Positions 60,701 to 64,000 of a stretch of DNA of 64,000 nucleotides are shown in pieces. Each line of letters opens with the position of its first letter. The stretch's first letter is position 1. A program made the translations under genes and the position numbers. This DNA is from Armillaria gallica. Lineage: Eukaryota; Basidiomycota; Agaricomycetes; Agaricales; Physalacriaceae. The stretch spans positions 806,001 through 870,000 of the forward strand of contig JBANDB010000010.1 in the NCBI GenBank assembly GCA_037576215.1, read 5' to 3'. A model generated the notes under the pieces. It ran no database searches. It was not told the origin of the DNA and saw only the letters and a program-made list of their open reading frames with translations.

Positions 60701-61779
60701 CTGCTACTTCAAGGCAGATTAACAAGTGGCGACGACATACACTGAAACTCGGTAACACTGATATGGGTCACCTTGCCCAATCCAAGATACCGTTCGTCTA
60801 CAACTTCTCAACTGTAAGCGAACCTGGTGGCGTCTTTGACGTAGTTTGTGCTGACTGTTTGTTAGGCTGTCGTGCCCAAACCTCTTGATTGGAGCGACAC
60901 CATATGCGTATCTGGCTAGTGCGTTTTTCCCTCATTCGCGCGTCTCGGCCAATCTGACGTCTGAATCATTTTTAGTTGGTTCCTTGACAACCCAGATCTC
61001 AACTGGGAACCTCCTGCAGATCTTCTCACATGGATGGACAAGGCTAGGGCTGACGGAAAGCCCATCGTCTACATCGGCTTTGGCAGCATCACTGTTCCGC
61101 ATCCGAATCGCGTTACTACGCGCATCATCAAAGCTGTCCTGAAAAGTAAGTGGTTTATAGTCGATCCTCCCTCCGCTTACTCATGGGAATTTAGGTGACG
61201 TCCGGGCCATCATATCAAAAGGCTGGTCAGCACGGATGAGCCATGGAGATGATTCTCCCGAGCCGGAAATTCCCTCCGAGTGCTACCAGCTTGACAAGAT
61301 ACCGCATGACTGGCTATTCCCAAAGATTGACGCAGCGCTGCACCACGGTGGCGCAGGGACGACTGGAGCTAGTCTCCGAGCCGGTATACCCACGTTGATT
61401 AAACCGTGGTTTGGGGACCAGTTCTTTTGGGCGTCCCGCGTGCAGAAGCTCGGTGCTGGATTGAGAGTGCCTAGTCTGAGGGTGAATGATCTTGCAGAAG
61501 CCCTCACGAAGGCTACCACGAGCCGGATCATGAAGGAGAAGGCAGCAGGTGTCGGGGAGAAGATACGCTCGGTTAGTATTTTTCTGGTTTTTGCATGGGA
61601 ATATTTTGCTCATGGTTTATTATTTGCAGGAGGATGGCGTGAGGACCGCTATTCATAATATATACACATATCTCCCTCGGGCGAGTCGGGAACAGAAGAC
61701 GCTCAAGACGAAGGAGAGTATTATATGTCATCGCGTCGGATCGCTTCGCCGAAAGACTTCGGTGCGCGTAGGCGCTTAA
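57785..61779 (+). CDS. ATG26: Sterol 3-beta-glucosyltransferase (Atg26/Ugt51 type)
   Basis: A membrane-associated enzyme that transfers glucose from UDP-glucose to ergosterol; relatives act in pexophagy in some fungi. The ATG at 57785 opens a Ser-rich, acidic N terminus. A first GRAM domain follows ([20 protein letters not shown]), then a PH-like region ([21 protein letters not shown] and [19 protein letters not shown]). A second GRAM region includes [20 protein letters not shown]. The glycosyltransferase-28 N-terminal fold is [17 protein letters not shown], with [20 protein letters not shown]. The GT-B C-terminal fold has [12 protein letters not shown] and [34 protein letters not shown], the UDP-sugar motif. 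The end is RKTSVRVGA with TAA at 61777. All introns checked splice in frame. Confidence 0.94.
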
Positions 61780-62804
61780 ATTGGGGAAAGGACTACCATT
61801 TTCTGTTTTCGTACATGAGTTTGCTGTATTAATCTTATTCAGTGTTGTTTGTGTGTGCATTTAGTACCATATAGCATATTATGATTCCCCCTCATTAATT
61901 ATTCCATGTATACCACGTCGATTTGTATTGTTGACGACTTTTAATGACCAACGGCGCTTTTGATACCTTCTTTGTAAAGATAGGAGCAATGGGGCTGCTT
62001 TGAAATTGGGACGGGGACAGGCGGGGAACCCTGGGGCATGTCAAGCTAAGTTCAAGGCGGATACTTCGTTATCTTGAGGAGATCTGAGACTTGTGGCTCC
62101 AAGCCTTTCCGTATCCACCAAATACCGGTGGGAAAGGGACGGAGCTGTTTTAGGTTTCGATCAATATCCTTTTCTTTGGCGAGCATGATATGTGTAGGAC
62201 GGAAAAGGTCGACTCTCACCTTCATCACTACAGTCTTGCTTTTCTATATCATAATCTTTTGTCGTCGGCTGTTTTAGCTTTATGTCGGCGCGTACGATCT
62301 GCTCCGTCATCGTCATGACTAATCTGCAGTAGAGGCTTAGACCCGGGCGGAGGCTCGAGTCCAGCTATTTCGAAAGGAAAACTATGAACAGGTACACGTA
62401 TATAATAGAAATTCGGCGCTCTTCCAGCTGTTTGGTTGGGTCCGCCTGGGGCGCTCTTTCTTGGAAATGATTGAAATAGAACTATATAAGTATACAAGTA
62501 CTCGTTGAGAAAATGCCTTTGGACTATCGTTCTGCCAACAGACTTTTGTTTTCCATTTGTGAACAGGTTGTTCTCGTTCGAACTTGGAACGTGCGAATCA
62601 GACTGTCTGTTCGAGAAGAAAAGGACGAGAATGCCGAATATCTCCGATTCGGATTATATCAGACATAGCATCCATTTTGGTCCGGTCCGGCACCGACATT
62701 GTCTTCATCGCCCATCGGCGCTTGATCCTCACACATAGCACCAGCGATGACTAGGACTGACAGCACTTGAATACCTCTTCTTCCACCTTCCCTTCACATC
62801 TGTA
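61780..62804. other. Intergenic region, no gene seen
   Basis: About 1.0 kb between the sterol glucosyltransferase and the ornithine carrier on the same strand. Short frames on both strands lack family features. Confidence 0.5.
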
Positions 62805-63859
62805 ATGGACGTCCCCATTGACAACTTTCCTTCGACTCCATCCCCGGCTGCGCGGGCCATCAAGGACATTGCGTTCGGTTCCGTAAGTTCACGTTCACCG
62901 GGCAAAAAATGACTGAGTCAAAATGCTGTATAGGTAGCGGGGATGGTCTCCAAGGTCTTCGAGCATCCGTTCGATCTGACCAAGGTGCGGCTTCAGTCCC
63001 AAGTGCTGGATGCCTCTGCACGCTTTTCTGGGCCTGTTGACTGCCTGACGCAGACGTACACCAAAGAGGGCGTGAGGGGGCTATACAGGGTGTGTGTGCT
63101 ATATTTGCATACCTTGTTCAGTATCTTACACTTCCCTAGGGCCTACCAGCCCCGATAGTAGGCGCAATGGCAGAAAACGCTTCTCTCTTTCTCACATATT
63201 CTTCTTTCCAATCCCTCATCCGGACTGTTGCCCATCTCCCAGTTGACGAGCAGCCGATACTGCCTCTCCGCTACCTCTGTCTCGCAGCCGCGGGTGCCGG
63301 TGCTGTGACATCCTTCCTGCTCACGCCGATCGAGCTCGTCAAGTGCAAAATGCAGGTGCAGATGCTGCTTCCCCAGAACGCGTCGCACTCTACTCCCCTG
63401 CCTGGGCCAATAAAGGTTCTCACTTCAATCATACGAACAACGGGACTCGGAGGTCTGTGGTTAGGCCATACGGGGACGTTCATCCGGGAGACGGGCGGGA
63501 CAGCAGCGTGGTTCGGGACGAAGGAATTTATCGCGTCGCGTTTGCTGGCTCGGCATCCGGAGGGCAGCCCCCCGACGCTGGCGCCGTGGGAGTCTGCGTT
63601 GTCCGGTGCGTGTGCGGGCGCGTCGTTCAACCTGGCGTTGTTCCCGGCGGATTCGGTGAAAAGCACGATGCAGACGGCTGATGAGCTCCGGGGGCCGTCT
63701 GGTCTTAAGGCGAGTTTTGTGAGGACGTTCAGGGAGATGTACGCTGCGCAGGGTATTCGGGGCTTATACGCTGGGTGTGGGATCACGGTTGCGAGGAGTA
63801 TACCTAGCAGTGCGATTATATTTGTGATATATGATGAGTTGAATAAGCGGTTTTCGTAG
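62805..63859 (+). CDS. ORT1: Mitochondrial ornithine carrier (Ort1/Arg11-like)
   Basis: An SLC25 carrier that exchanges ornithine across the inner membrane in arginine synthesis. The ATG at 62805 starts MDVPIDNFPST, then [32 protein letters not shown], the first signature. After a short intron it reads GLPAPIVGAMAENASLFLTY. The second signature is TPIELVKCKMQVQ, and the third FPADSVKSTMQTADEL. RETGGTAAWFGTKEF is characteristic of the ornithine/basic amino acid group. It ends YDELNKRFS with TAG at 63857. Exact substrate is by family pattern, not proven; acyl-carnitine-type carriers are the nearest alternative. Confidence 0.85.
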
Positions 63860-64000
63860 TGGGAAGTGGGGGTTGTGTAGATTATTTATTATGAACGTAG
63901 ATCTTGTATCTCTAGAAACATCACGTAGAGTTTGTGAAACACAATGCATGAGTTCGAGGGACTTGTGTATTTGGATGTGATGAGTGGTGCCTGCAAGGCG
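63860..64000. other. 3' flank of the ornithine carrier to window end
   Basis: Non-coding as far as I can see. Confidence 0.5.

Noticed and set aside
62914..62920. Gcn4-like TGAGTCA site in the first intron of the ornithine carrier gene
   Set aside because: Attractive for an arginine-pathway gene, but the same 7-mer or its complement also occurs by chance elsewhere in the window (for example near 4761, 10615, 10706 and 24445).

Overview
The window is a gene-dense stretch of nuclear DNA from a fungus, most likely an Agaricomycete (mushroom-forming basidiomycete). Nearly every gene is broken by many short introns of about 45 to 70 bases. Product families are typical of that group: F-box/LRR proteins starting with a PSELL-type box, a CE16 GDSL esterase, a basidiomycete-style VHS/GAT adaptor and a sterol glucosyltransferase. 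There is no plasmid, phage, CRISPR or bacterial operon structure. I assigned genes by conceptually splicing the translated exons and recognising families by eye; no database search was run.

Layout: 0.1-0.9 kb, orphan ORF with a nuclease-like motif (-). 1.4-2.8 kb, GDSL esterase (-). 2.8-5.0 kb, no recognised gene. 5.0-10.1 kb, full-length ABCB multidrug transporter (-). 11.3-13.4 kb, C2-AGC kinase of the Ypk/Gad8 type (+). 13.6-15.0 kb, ankyrin-methyltransferase Rmt2 (-). 15.2-16.1 kb, NmrA-like oxidoreductase (-). 16.5-17.0 kb, inverted-repeat element. 17.1-18.2 kb, protein with an interrupted G-patch (+). 18.5-20.3 kb, F-box/LRR (-). 20.9-22.1 kb, PQ-loop vacuolar transporter (-). 22.3-23.6 kb, prohibitin-2 with two frame breaks (+). 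24.2-28.5 kb, meiotic MSH5 (+). 28.6-29.8 kb, mitochondrial phosphate carrier (-). 31.1-33.4 kb, two tandem paralogues with a probable dimeric alpha/beta-barrel fold (+). 33.8-34.6 kb, dynactin p27 (+). 35.4-37.0 kb, TPR/F-box (-). 37.3-39.0 kb, CDC37 (+). 39.6-40.9 kb, CFIm68/CPSF6-like RRM protein (+). 41.3-42.8 kb, cyclin of the CTD-kinase type (-). 44.3-46.6 kb, E2-like plus F-box fusion (+). 46.8-48.4 kb, p34 adaptin-binding protein (+). 49.2-51.1 kb, VHS/GAT adaptor (+). 51.4-52.9 kb, nitronate monooxygenase (+). 52.9-53.7 kb, peroxiredoxin (-). 55.2-55.5 kb, Tim9 (-). 55.8-57.2 kb, DAHP synthase (+). 57.8-61.8 kb, sterol glucosyltransferase (+). 62.8-63.9 kb, mitochondrial ornithine carrier (+).

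Most genes are conserved housekeeping genes with no operon-like logic. Loose themes are mitochondrial biogenesis and transport (prohibitin, phosphate carrier, Tim9, ornithine carrier), ubiquitin-linked F-box proteins (three), and two adjacent clathrin-adaptor genes (p34 and VHS/GAT). The points most worth a second look are these: six inferred GC-AG introns, five of them between 22.5 and 29.7 kb; single-base frame breaks in prohibitin-2 and in the E2/F-box gene; the E2/F-box fusion itself; the imperfect inverted repeat just upstream of the G-patch gene; and the tandem barrel paralogues.
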